Shown here: piece after piece, positions 1 through 6,532 of the stretch
Position numbering within the stretch: position 1 is the first letter of the stretch
Layout of the letters: the number at the start of each line of letters is the position of its first letter
Origin: Lachnospiraceae bacterium
GTDB taxonomy: Bacteria; Bacillota_A; Clostridia; Lachnospirales; Lachnospiraceae
Assembly: GCA_016281675.1 (NCBI GenBank)
Contig: JAEEJD010000018.1
Coordinates: 1-8,226, forward strand
Length of the DNA: 8,226 bases
Direction of reading: 5' to 3'
Translations under genes and position numbers: made by a program
Notes under the pieces: model-generated
The model's input: the letters and a program-made list of their open reading frames with translations, nothing else
The model's database searches: none
What the model was told of the DNA's origin: nothing

Positions 1-85
1 ACCCGCTCTTGACAAAGAATTTGATCTGGCACTTATCGGCACTAAGGGTGTGTGGTATGATCATAAGGTAACGGTGTCGATCTGA
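1..85 (+). CDS. 3' end of an unidentified gene, possibly ending in a beta-rich domain like that of the next gene
   Basis: Reading from base 2, an open frame runs to a TGA at 83-85 and gives a 27-residue C-terminus that includes LDKEFDLALIGTKG and then WYDHKVTVSI. The gene begins outside the window. The tail resembles the end of the extra N-terminal domain of the next gene: LDKEFDLAL can be laid against LDEPLDLIG, and both then reach a His followed by alternating hydrophobic residues, as in a final beta strand. This suggests, weakly, that the upstream gene encodes another surface or binding protein with the same domain. It ends 10 bases before the lipoprotein start, so it is probably in the same operon. 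The function cannot be told from so short a piece. Confidence 0.55.
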   Translation, partial: PALDKEFDLALIGTKGVWYDHKVTVSI

Positions 86-87
86 AT

Positions 88-99
88 ATGAGCAATTGA
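88..99 (+). other. Four-codon mini-ORF overlapping the TTG start of the lipoprotein gene
   Basis: ATG at 88 reads M-S-N-stop, and its TGA (97-99) overlaps the TTG start codon at 96-98. It begins two bases after the TGA of the upstream gene. It could pass ribosomes from the upstream gene to the weakly signalled TTG start, or it could be chance. Confidence 0.25.
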
Positions 100-1610
100 A
101 GAGAATACTGTATCTTATAATATCAATACTGTGTATGACGATCTTAACCTCCTGCTCTGTGCAGGAGGTTAGTTTGGTTAACATAACATTCGAGGGTGGC
201 TCCGGAAAAGCCCACGTCGAGTCACCGGTCAGGGTAACGGCAAAGGACGGAAAAACATATGCGACACTCGTCTGGAGCAGCGAAAACTACGACTATATAA
301 TAGTCGATGATATCAAATACGAAAACGAAAATCCCGGCGGCAAGTCCACCTTTACCGTTCCGGTCGCATCTCTTGACGAACCGCTTGATCTTATCGGTGA
401 TACGATCGCCATGAGCAAGCCTCATGAGATCGAATACAGGATCATATGGAATACCGGGGGTGAGGACGCCTCAGATCAGGGTAGCGGCAAGGCTTCTTCG
501 GTTGTCGATAAGGCCGCATTCGGGGTGCGTCCCGAAGAGAGGCCGCAAATACTGATAGACGGCATGGGGCCCGACGGAATGCTCGAGCTTAAGTACGCAA
601 ACGGTTTTGATATCGCGTCATACGGTGATCACAGACTGATCAGCATATACGGGGTCGGAGATTATCTTCTCGTCCCCGCCGGCGCGAAAATCCCGGAGAT
701 CACGTATGAAGGCAACGGGGGAGAGGTTGACATAACTATAATCAGGCAGCCGTTGGAAAGGACATATCTTGTTTCCACTTCGGCCATGGATCTTGCAGAC
801 CGGATCGAAAGACTCGGGAAGGTGCGATTTTCGCCCCTGAGGGCGGAGGACTGGCATCTGGATCATGTCAGGGATGCGATGGAAAGCGGCGGGATGCTGT
901 ACGCCGGGAAGTACAGGATGCCGGATTATGAGCAGCTGATCTCGCAAAAATGCGACCTGGCGGTCGAAAATACGATGATCTACCACAATCCGGAGGTAAA
1001 GGAGAAACTTGAGGAACTCGGGATTCCCGTGATCGTTGAGACTTCGAACTACGAATCTGATCCGCTGGGGCGGCTTGAGTGGATAAAACTGTACGGAGTG
1101 CTGTTTGATAGCGAGGAGATCGCGGGGAAGTTCTTTGATGAAGAAGTCGCGATCGTCTCATCGCGTGTTGAGGACGCAGGAAGGGGCAGGAAAGTTGCGT
1201 TCTTCTATGTTTCGGCAACGGGCATGATAGTTGTCAGGGCGCCGGGCGATTACATCACGAAGATGATCGAAATGTCGGGTGCGAGCTATGTTCCGGACAA
1301 GGAAACGGTCAGGACATCCGGGAATATGGGCAGCATCAACATGCAGCCGGAGGATTTCTATGCGGCGGCATCGGATGCGGATATCCTTATTTATAACAGT
1401 ACGATAGACGGGGAGATCGGATCTGTAAATGATTTGAAGGACCTGAATCCGATATTTGCGGACTTTAAAGCGGTCCGGGAGGGGAATGTTTACTGCCTGT
1501 CGGGTGATTATTTCCAGAAGAGCACGGGGATCGCCGATTTCGTGACCGATATGTGTAATGTCACATCCGGTGCGGACGAAGAGTGCACGTTTCTGACAAA
1601 GCTTGAATGA
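96..1610 (+). CDS. btuF: ABC transporter substrate-binding lipoprotein, BtuF/FecB-like, with an extra N-terminal domain
   Basis: Probable surface lipoprotein that captures a corrinoid and delivers it to the permease encoded next. Residues 1-20 form a lipoprotein signal peptide: MKR, a hydrophobic core and the lipobox LTSC with Cys20. Residues about 25-117 are beta-rich (contains WSSENYDYIIVDD) and are absent from classical BtuF. After a Gly/Ser-rich linker (about 120-137), residues about 170-500 look like a helical-backbone metal-receptor domain (TroA/BtuF fold): CDLAVENTMIYHNPEVKEKLEELGIPVIVE at 286-315, the conserved long-helix region near 325-350, and a C-terminal FKAVREGNVYCLSGDYF. At 504 residues it is about twice the size of E. 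coli BtuF. The start is TTG; the Shine-Dalgarno is weak, but the signal peptide fixes the start. The substrate is inferred from the cob genes downstream; iron-siderophore or heme binding cannot be excluded from this protein alone. Confidence 0.85.
   Translation: MKRILYLIISILCMTILTSCSVQEVSLVNITFEGGSGKAHVESPVRVTAKDGKTYATLVWSSENYDYIIVDDIKYENENPGGKSTFTVPVASLDEPLDLIGDTIAMSKPHEIEYRIIWNTGGEDASDQGSGKASSVVDKAAFGVRPEERPQILIDGMGPDGMLELKYANGFDIASYGDHRLISIYGVGDYLLVPAGAKIPEITYEGNGGEVDITIIRQPLERTYLVSTSAMDLADRIERLGKVRFSPLRAEDWHLDHVRDAMESGGMLYAGKYRMPDYEQLISQKCDLAVENTMIYHNPEVKEKLEELGIPVIVETSNYESDPLGRLEWIKLYGVLFDSEEIAGKFFDEEVAIVSSRVEDAGRGRKVAFFYVSATGMIVVRAPGDYITKMIEMSGASYVPDKETVRTSGNMGSINMQPEDFYAAASDADILIYNSTIDGEIGSVNDLKDLNPIFADFKAVREGNVYCLSGDYFQKSTGIADFVTDMCNVTSGADEECTFLTKLE
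145..171 (+). repeat. Perfect 11-bp inverted repeat (hairpin) inside the lipoprotein signal-peptide region
   Basis: TAACCTCCTGC (145-155) and GCAGGAGGTTA (161-171) are exact reverse complements around a 5-base loop (156-160). The stem lies over codons 17-26, including the lipobox Cys20. No T-run follows, so it is not a standard intrinsic terminator. The 3' arm contains AGGAGG (163-168), a consensus Shine-Dalgarno, which the 5' arm would cover. An in-frame TTG follows at 174-176, five bases after AGGAGG. The structure is seen in the sequence; any regulatory role is inference. Confidence 0.6.
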
Positions 1611-1620
1611 CAGGCGGTTT

Positions 1621-1625
1621 GGGAG
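1621..1625 (+). promoter_or_regulatory. Ribosome binding site that sets the permease start
   Basis: GGGAG lies seven bases before the ATG at 1633. The frame is also open from a TTG at 1603, but that codon has no comparable site and would overlap the lipoprotein gene. This favours 1633. Confidence 0.6.
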
Positions 1626-1632
1626 CTTTCCG

Positions 1633-2640
1633 ATGAAGAGAAGATGCTTGATATCATTCGTAATAATGGCCGTTCTGCTTGTTGTGGCCGCATATGTGAA
1701 CATAGTGACGGGAACGGTCGAAATGAGCACCGGAGAGGTGTTTGCGTCGCTTATCGGGCGTTCTGCGGACGCGATGCACGCCAGTGTCGTCAACTCGATA
1801 AGACTTCCGAGAATGGAGGCTGCGGTGATCCTGGGAGGGGCTCTGGCACTATCGGGATACATGCTTCAGACGTTCTTCGACAATCCGATCGTAGGCCCGT
1901 TTGTGCTCGGGATATCATCGGGTGCAAAGCTTACGGTTGCGCTCGCCCTCATATTTTTCATGGCCCGCGGACACAAGCCGGGGTCGCTGTTCATGGTACT
2001 TGCGGCGTTTGCGGGAGCAATGATCGCAATGGGACTGGTACTTCTGTTTTCGCTAAAGGTAAGGAGCATGGGCATACTCGTCGTATGCGGGATAATGATA
2101 GGCTATATCTGCTCGGCGATAACAGATCTCGTTGTGACTTTCGCGGATGACGCAAATATCGTGAACCTTCACAACTGGTCGATGGGAAGCCTATCGGGCA
2201 TGAACGCTTCCGATGTTGCGATAATGTCGGTGATCGTCGGAATATGCGTATTTGTCAGCATTCTTCTTATCAAACCGATAGGTGCATACAGGCTCGGGGA
2301 AGACTATGCGAGATCGGGAGGAGTTAACATAACATTGTTGAGAGTGCTGCTAATTCTCGTTTCGAGCATGCTCGCCGCATGCGTTACGGCCTTTGCCGGT
2401 CCGATATCGTTTGTCGGGATCGCGGTCCCTCACCTATGCAGGAGTATGACTAAGACGAGCTCACCTGCGGTCATGATACCGGGGTGTTTTCTGCTCGGTG
2501 CCCTCGTAACGCTCGTATGTGACTGTATTGCGCGTACTGTCTTTGCTCCTGCGGAAGTGTCGATCAGTTCGGTAACGGCCGTTCTTCTTGTGCCGGTCGT
2601 TATCGCGGTCATGATCAGAAGAAAAAGAGGCAGCTTATGA
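1633..2640 (+). CDS. btuC: FecCD/BtuC-family ABC transporter permease
   Basis: Multi-pass membrane permease that should form the translocation channel for the corrinoid bound by the upstream lipoprotein. From the ATG at 1633 it has 335 residues, the usual length for the family. Visible family marks are the cytoplasmic RLPRMEAAVILGGALALSGY segment (57-76), NPIVGPFVLGISSGA (84-98), the ATPase-coupling region LGEDYARSGGV (221-231), and GPISFVGIAVPHLCR (256-270). Hydrophobic segments include about 7-24, 63-80, 99-110, 120-140, 147-170, 197-213, 237-255, 283-299 and 310-328, followed by a basic RRKRGSL tail. The frame is open to a TTG at 1603, ten codons earlier, but the ATG with GGGAG ahead is preferred. 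Its TGA overlaps the next ATG (ATGA), which suggests translational coupling with the ATPase. The corrinoid substrate is inferred from context. Confidence 0.92.
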   Translation: MKRRCLISFVIMAVLLVVAAYVNIVTGTVEMSTGEVFASLIGRSADAMHASVVNSIRLPRMEAAVILGGALALSGYMLQTFFDNPIVGPFVLGISSGAKLTVALALIFFMARGHKPGSLFMVLAAFAGAMIAMGLVLLFSLKVRSMGILVVCGIMIGYICSAITDLVVTFADDANIVNLHNWSMGSLSGMNASDVAIMSVIVGICVFVSILLIKPIGAYRLGEDYARSGGVNITLLRVLLILVSSMLAACVTAFAGPISFVGIAVPHLCRSMTKTSSPAVMIPGCFLLGALVTLVCDCIARTVFAPAEVSISSVTAVLLVPVVIAVMIRRKRGSL

Positions 2641-4913
2641 GCCTGACAACCAAAGATCTGACAATAGGATATGACAGCGACATAATTACCGGGATCACGA
2701 TGAAGGTGGAGCCCGGCAGGATAGTCACGCTGATCGGGCCGAACGGGAGCGGAAAATCAACATTGTTAAAGACCCTGACCGGGGCACTTCGCAAGCGGGG
2801 AGGACTGGTTGAGTTTGACGGCCGGGACCGGGACAGCCTTTCGGCCGGGGAAGTCGCAAAGAAACTGTCGATGGTGATGACGGTGCCGGTGCGTCCCGAG
2901 CTTATGACATGCCGTGAGGTGGTGGAGAGCGGCAGATACCCGTATACGGGCATGTTCGGGAGACTGTCAGCTTCGGACATCGAAAAGGTCGACGAGGCGA
3001 TCGCCTTTACCGAGACAGAGGAGATCTCTGAAAAGTTGTTTACCGAAATAAGCGACGGACAGCGTCAGCGCGTAATGCTGGCCAGGGCGATAGCGCAGGA
3101 GCCCGATGTGCTCGTGCTTGATGAGCCGACCTCGTTTCTTGATATACGCTATAAGATAGATATTCTGACAAAGATAAAGCAGCTGACCGAAAATCGCAAG
3201 ATTGCGGTACTGATGTCCGTTCACGAGCCCGAGATCGCGATGAAGCTTTCAGATACGGTCGTAGCCGTAGGAGACGGAAAGGTTCAGCGGATCGGAACAC
3301 CTGGGGAAGTGTTTGAGGAAGGGTTCATAAGGCGGCTTTACGGCCTTTCGGACATGAGTACGGAACTTCTCGGGTCAAGACCTTTCTTTGACTTACAAAA
3401 AAAGCCGGACCGAAAAGCCCGCCCGTCGTTTTCTACCGGTATCATCATGGTACAGGGCACGATGTCCGGAGTGGGAAAGAGCGTTATTGCTGCCGGCCTG
3501 TGCAGGATATTCGCACAGGACGGGTTTAGGGTTTCGCCTTTCAAATCGCAGAATATGGCTCTCAACTCATATGTTACCGAGGAAGGCCTCGAGATGGGAC
3601 GCGCTCAGGTCATGCAGGCGGAATGCGCGAAGCAAAGGCCGCGTGCGGAGATGAATCCGGTGCTTCTGAAGCCGGTTTCCGATTGCGGGTCGCAGGTAAT
3701 TGTAAACGGCCGTGTTGTAAGGAATATGAGGGCGGCCGAGTATTACGAATACAAAAAGAGCCTTGTTCCGGTAATTAAAGAGGCTTTTGACAAGCTCCGT
3801 TCGGAAAATGACATCATAGTCATTGAAGGGGCGGGTTCACCCGCCGAGATCAACCTTAAGGACGGGGATATAGTAAATATGGGGCTGGCAGAGATGACAG
3901 ACGCTCCGGTTCTTCTTGTCGGGGATATCGACAGGGGCGGGGTGTTCGCGCAGCTTCTCGGGACACTGGATCTTCTTGAGGGTAGCGAGCGCGCCAGGGT
4001 ATGCGGCCTTGTGATCAACAAGTTCAGGGGCGATAAGGCTCTTCTCGAACCGGGGCTTGAGATAATAAGGCAGAAGGCCGGTATTCCGATATCGGGGGTG
4101 GTCCCGTATACCGATCTGACACTTGATGATGAGGATTCACTTTCGGACCGTTTTGCCGAAAAGAGCGCGAAAGCCTTTGACATTGCGGTCATAAAGTTTC
4201 CGCATATTTCAAACTTCACGGATTTTGAAGTCTTTGGACAGGCAGAGGACGTATCGGTTCGCTTTATTTCCGACGTCAGACAGTTCGGGGATCCCGATAT
4301 AGTCATACTTCCGGGGACTAAGAATACGGTCGGGGATATGAATTGGCTCAATGAGTCGGGTATGGCCGACAGCGTGAAGAAATATGCCGGATCCGGCGGC
4401 ACAGTGATCGGGATATGCGGCGGATACCAGATGCTCGGCCGAACTGTTTCCGACCCTGATAACCTTGAATGCGGCGGAGATATTTCGGGATTATCGCTCC
4501 TTCCGGTTGATACTGTTCTTAAAGACAACAAAATACGAAGGCTTTATAAAGGCAACCTGTCGGATCCTTCGGGAATCCTCGGGCCCCTTAAAGGAGCCGA
4601 AGTCTCGGGATATGAGATTCACATGGGCGAGACGGTGCCTTTTGAGGACCTGGCCGAGTTTACATCCGACAGGACCGGATACTGCCGGGGAAATATATAC
4701 GGAAGCTACGTTCACGGCCTGTTTGATGAAAAGGATATAGCAAAGGGAATTATAGAGCTTGTTTCCGGGCGAAGGGGAAGATCCGTCAATACGGATGGTA
4801 TCCTGGATCAGGCGCAGTTTAAGGAGAAGCAGTATGACCTTTTAGCCGACTGCCTGAGAGAAAATCTTGATATAGATGCGATATACGATATCATGTCGAT
4901 AAAGAAGGGATAA
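2637..4913 (+). CDS. btuD-cobQ: Fused ABC transporter ATPase (BtuD-like) and cobyric acid synthase (CobQ/CbiP)
   Basis: One 758-residue protein with two complete enzymes. Residues 1 to about 245 are a BtuD/FepC-type ATPase that powers the permease: Walker A GPNGSGKST (34-42), signature ISDGQRQR (138-145), Walker B VLVLDEP (158-164, Glu163) and H-loop His196. A linker (about 246-266) leads to CobQ at about 267-758, 492 residues, normal for stand-alone CobQ. CobQ amidates four side chains of adenosylcobyric acid a,c-diamide using glutamine and ATP. It shows the dethiobiotin-synthetase-like P-loop GTMSGVGKS (274-282), PFKSQNMALNS (301-311), EGAGSPAEINL (397-407) and GDIDRGGVFA (429-438). The glutaminase part has Cys594 in GICGGYQMLG and His693 in YGSYVHGLFDE. 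No stop or frame change separates the halves. The nearest internal ATG (3447, Met271) lacks a Shine-Dalgarno. AGAGG (2626-2630) precedes the start. The fusion is seen directly; coupling of import to amidation is inference. Confidence 0.95.
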   Translation: MSLTTKDLTIGYDSDIITGITMKVEPGRIVTLIGPNGSGKSTLLKTLTGALRKRGGLVEFDGRDRDSLSAGEVAKKLSMVMTVPVRPELMTCREVVESGRYPYTGMFGRLSASDIEKVDEAIAFTETEEISEKLFTEISDGQRQRVMLARAIAQEPDVLVLDEPTSFLDIRYKIDILTKIKQLTENRKIAVLMSVHEPEIAMKLSDTVVAVGDGKVQRIGTPGEVFEEGFIRRLYGLSDMSTELLGSRPFFDLQKKPDRKARPSFSTGIIMVQGTMSGVGKSVIAAGLCRIFAQDGFRVSPFKSQNMALNSYVTEEGLEMGRAQVMQAECAKQRPRAEMNPVLLKPVSDCGSQVIVNGRVVRNMRAAEYYEYKKSLVPVIKEAFDKLRSENDIIVIEGAGSPAEINLKDGDIVNMGLAEMTDAPVLLVGDIDRGGVFAQLLGTLDLLEGSERARVCGLVINKFRGDKALLEPGLEIIRQKAGIPISGVVPYTDLTLDDEDSLSDRFAEKSAKAFDIAVIKFPHISNFTDFEVFGQAEDVSVRFISDVRQFGDPDIVILPGTKNTVGDMNWLNESGMADSVKKYAGSGGTVIGICGGYQMLGRTVSDPDNLECGGDISGLSLLPVDTVLKDNKIRRLYKGNLSDPSGILGPLKGAEVSGYEIHMGETVPFEDLAEFTSDRTGYCRGNIYGSYVHGLFDEKDIAKGIIELVSGRRGRSVNTDGILDQAQFKEKQYDLLADCLRENLDIDAIYDIMSIKKG

Positions 4914-6010
4914 TGACCGAAAAAGAACTGTTTGAATTGAATATTACAGAACCGGACAGAAGCGTATATGACCGGGCAAAAGAGCATTTTGATTCGCTTG
5001 CAAAGCCGATCGACGGTTTTGGCAATCTTGAGGATATCATATGCCGTATCGCCTCCGTAAGCGGCAACGTTCATCCGGACATCTCAAAAAGGGCAGCGGT
5101 TGTCATGTTTGCGGACAGCCGTGTTGTAGAATCGGGGGTATCCCAGACCGGGCCCGAGGTCACGCGTGATGTTGCAAGGCTCACGGGTGAGGGCAGGAGC
5201 ACTCTTTGTGTCCTGACGGCCGGCAGCGGGATCGAAGTCATCGGAGTGGATATAGGTATGGATTGCGATGATGCGATACCGGGCATAATCGACAGGAAAG
5301 TGGCACACGGAGCGGGAAATATCGAAAAAGAGCGTGCCATGACCAAAGAGGAGTGTCTTCGGGCGATAGATACCGGCATCGGGATCGTTAAAGAATGCCG
5401 GGATAAAGGTTTCGGACTGATCGCAACAGGCGAGATGGGGATAGGAAACACTACGACAGCCACGGCGCTTTTATGCGTACTTACAGGGGAAGAAGCCGGA
5501 AAGGTTACGGGAAGAGGCGCGGGCCTTTCCGATGAAGGACTGAAAAGAAAGATAAACGTGATCGAGAACGCTTTAAAGCTTCACGGTCCGGATATACATG
5601 CCGGGAAGGAAAAGAAGATTTCTGACCGGTCAAATGCGTTTGAGGCGCTCTGCCGCGTCGGGGGACTCGACATTGCAGGCCTTTGCGGCATTTTCGTCGG
5701 AGGCGCCTTATATCATGTTCCGATCATAATTGACGGGCTGATAAGTGCCGTATCGGCACTTGCAGCTGCGCGTATCGTCCCGGGATGCGAACGATATATG
5801 ATCGCGTCACACAGCGGCAGGGAGAAGGGAACGGATATAGCGCTAAAACAGATGGGATTAAAGAGTATCGTGAATGCCGACATGGCACTCGGAGAAGCCA
5901 CGGGCGCCGTTATGATAATACCTGTTATTGATATGGTATATCGTGTATACAATTCAGGAACAAGCTTTAAAACAGCGCAAATACGGCAATATCGGAGGTA
6001 CAACAAATGA
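4913..6010 (+). CDS. cobT: Nicotinate-nucleotide--dimethylbenzimidazole phosphoribosyltransferase CobT
   Basis: Cytoplasmic enzyme that moves the phosphoribosyl group of nicotinate mononucleotide onto the lower-ligand base, giving the alpha-ribotide that CobS uses. Length is 365 residues, normal for the family (about 350). Markers are KPIDGFGNLE (31-40, a variant of the usual PPGSLG-LE), GVSQTGPEVT (75-84), TGEMGIGNTTTA (172-183), the GRGAGLSDEGL region (200-210), and GEATGAVM (327-334), in which Glu328 matches the catalytic Glu of characterised CobT. The usual ADHGV-type segment reads ADSRV (67-71), and GVSQTG replaces the enterobacterial GVSAYP-type stretch; the latter looks typical of clostridial CobT. 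The base attached cannot be read from the sequence. The start overlaps the previous stop (TAATG), with GAAGG (4904-4908) just upstream. Confidence 0.95.
   Translation: MTEKELFELNITEPDRSVYDRAKEHFDSLAKPIDGFGNLEDIICRIASVSGNVHPDISKRAAVVMFADSRVVESGVSQTGPEVTRDVARLTGEGRSTLCVLTAGSGIEVIGVDIGMDCDDAIPGIIDRKVAHGAGNIEKERAMTKEECLRAIDTGIGIVKECRDKGFGLIATGEMGIGNTTTATALLCVLTGEEAGKVTGRGAGLSDEGLKRKINVIENALKLHGPDIHAGKEKKISDRSNAFEALCRVGGLDIAGLCGIFVGGALYHVPIIIDGLISAVSALAAARIVPGCERYMIASHSGREKGTDIALKQMGLKSIVNADMALGEATGAVMIIPVIDMVYRVYNSGTSFKTAQIRQYRRYNK
5994..5998 (+). promoter_or_regulatory. Strong ribosome binding site for cobU
   Basis: GGAGG, eight bases before the ATG at 6007, lies within the last codons of cobT. 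It is the clearest gene-start Shine-Dalgarno in the window and supports the ATGA overlap start of cobU. Confidence 0.7.
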
Positions 6011-6531
6011 TAACACTAGTTATCGGAAAGGCCGACAGCGGCAAGTCAAAAGTTGCGGAGGACCTTGCTCTTTCCGACAGGTACAGGAACAGATACTACA
6101 TTGCCACGATGAAAGTGATGGACGAAGCGGGAAAGGCAAGAGTCGAAAAACACCGGAAGATGCGTGAGGGCAAGGGATTTGTCACGCTGGAGATTCCGCT
6201 TTACGTCGGAAATGCGGTCGACTCCATGGATAATCCCGAAGAGAGCGTGGTACTGCTCGAGTGCGTTGCCAATCTCGTCGGCAACGAGATGCACGACGAT
6301 CCCAATATGGCATGGATGTCGTATCAGGGAGATGCCTTTGAGCACGAATTCGCCCTTACGATCGTCGAGCGCATAACAAGGCTTGCGGACAAGGTTTGTG
6401 ATATGATAGTGGTAGCGGCAAGCTTTGAAGCCGATCCTTCGGATGATGAGGAGACGGCGCTTTATAAACGCCTTGTCGACAGTGTAAACAACGAACTTCG
6501 CAGGATAGCGGGAAAGGTAATAGAGGTGTGA
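6007..6531 (+). CDS. cobU: Adenosylcobinamide kinase / adenosylcobinamide-phosphate guanylyltransferase, CobU-like (divergent)
   Basis: Bifunctional enzyme that phosphorylates adenosylcobinamide and then transfers GMP to give adenosylcobinamide-GDP for CobS. The 174 residues fit the family (about 180). The N-terminus carries a P-loop, GKADSGKS (7-14), where the textbook CobU motif is GGxRSGKS. YYIATMKVMDE (30-40) and KHRKMREGKGF (48-58) follow; His49 matches the His that is guanylylated in Salmonella CobU. VLLECVANLVGNEM (82-95) replaces the usual VLxDCLTxWLxN, and the conserved SNEVGxGxVP segment is replaced by AASFEADPSDDE (137-148), while the terminal VNNELRRIAGKVIEV remains CobU-like. The position between cobT and cobS supports the assignment. 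The divergence leaves it open whether both activities are kept. Confidence 0.88.
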   Translation: MITLVIGKADSGKSKVAEDLALSDRYRNRYYIATMKVMDEAGKARVEKHRKMREGKGFVTLEIPLYVGNAVDSMDNPEESVVLLECVANLVGNEMHDDPNMAWMSYQGDAFEHEFALTIVERITRLADKVCDMIVVAASFEADPSDDEETALYKRLVDSVNNELRRIAGKVIEV

Positions 6532-6532
6532 T

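Noticed and set aside
177..190. 14-base sequence GTTAACATAACATT, repeated at 2323-2336
   Set aside because: Both copies encode Val-Asn-Ile-Thr in unrelated genes, are far apart and have no further similarity around them; likely coincidence.
1603..1632. Upstream TTG start for the permease
   Set aside because: No Shine-Dalgarno and it would overlap the lipoprotein gene; the ATG at 1633 has GGGAG at good spacing and a typical N-terminus.
1158..1862. Minus-strand open frame (234 codons) across the lipoprotein-permease junction
   Set aside because: Its composition is that of antisense to the real genes and it spans two well-supported plus-strand genes.
3832..3845. Short GC-rich hairpin (GCGGGT / ACCCGC)
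   Set aside because: Only six base pairs inside the CobQ-coding region, over the conserved EGAGSPAE segment; explained by the protein sequence.
3743..4531. Long minus-strand open frame (262 codons) opposite the CobQ region
   Set aside because: Ser/Pro/Arg-rich, no recognisable domain, and opposite a clearly conserved gene; a shadow frame.
5743..5761. Perfect 8-bp inverted repeat (AAGTGCCG / CGGCACTT, 3-base loop)
   Set aside because: It lies well inside cobT, has no T-run and no nearby start or stop; probably chance from codon use.
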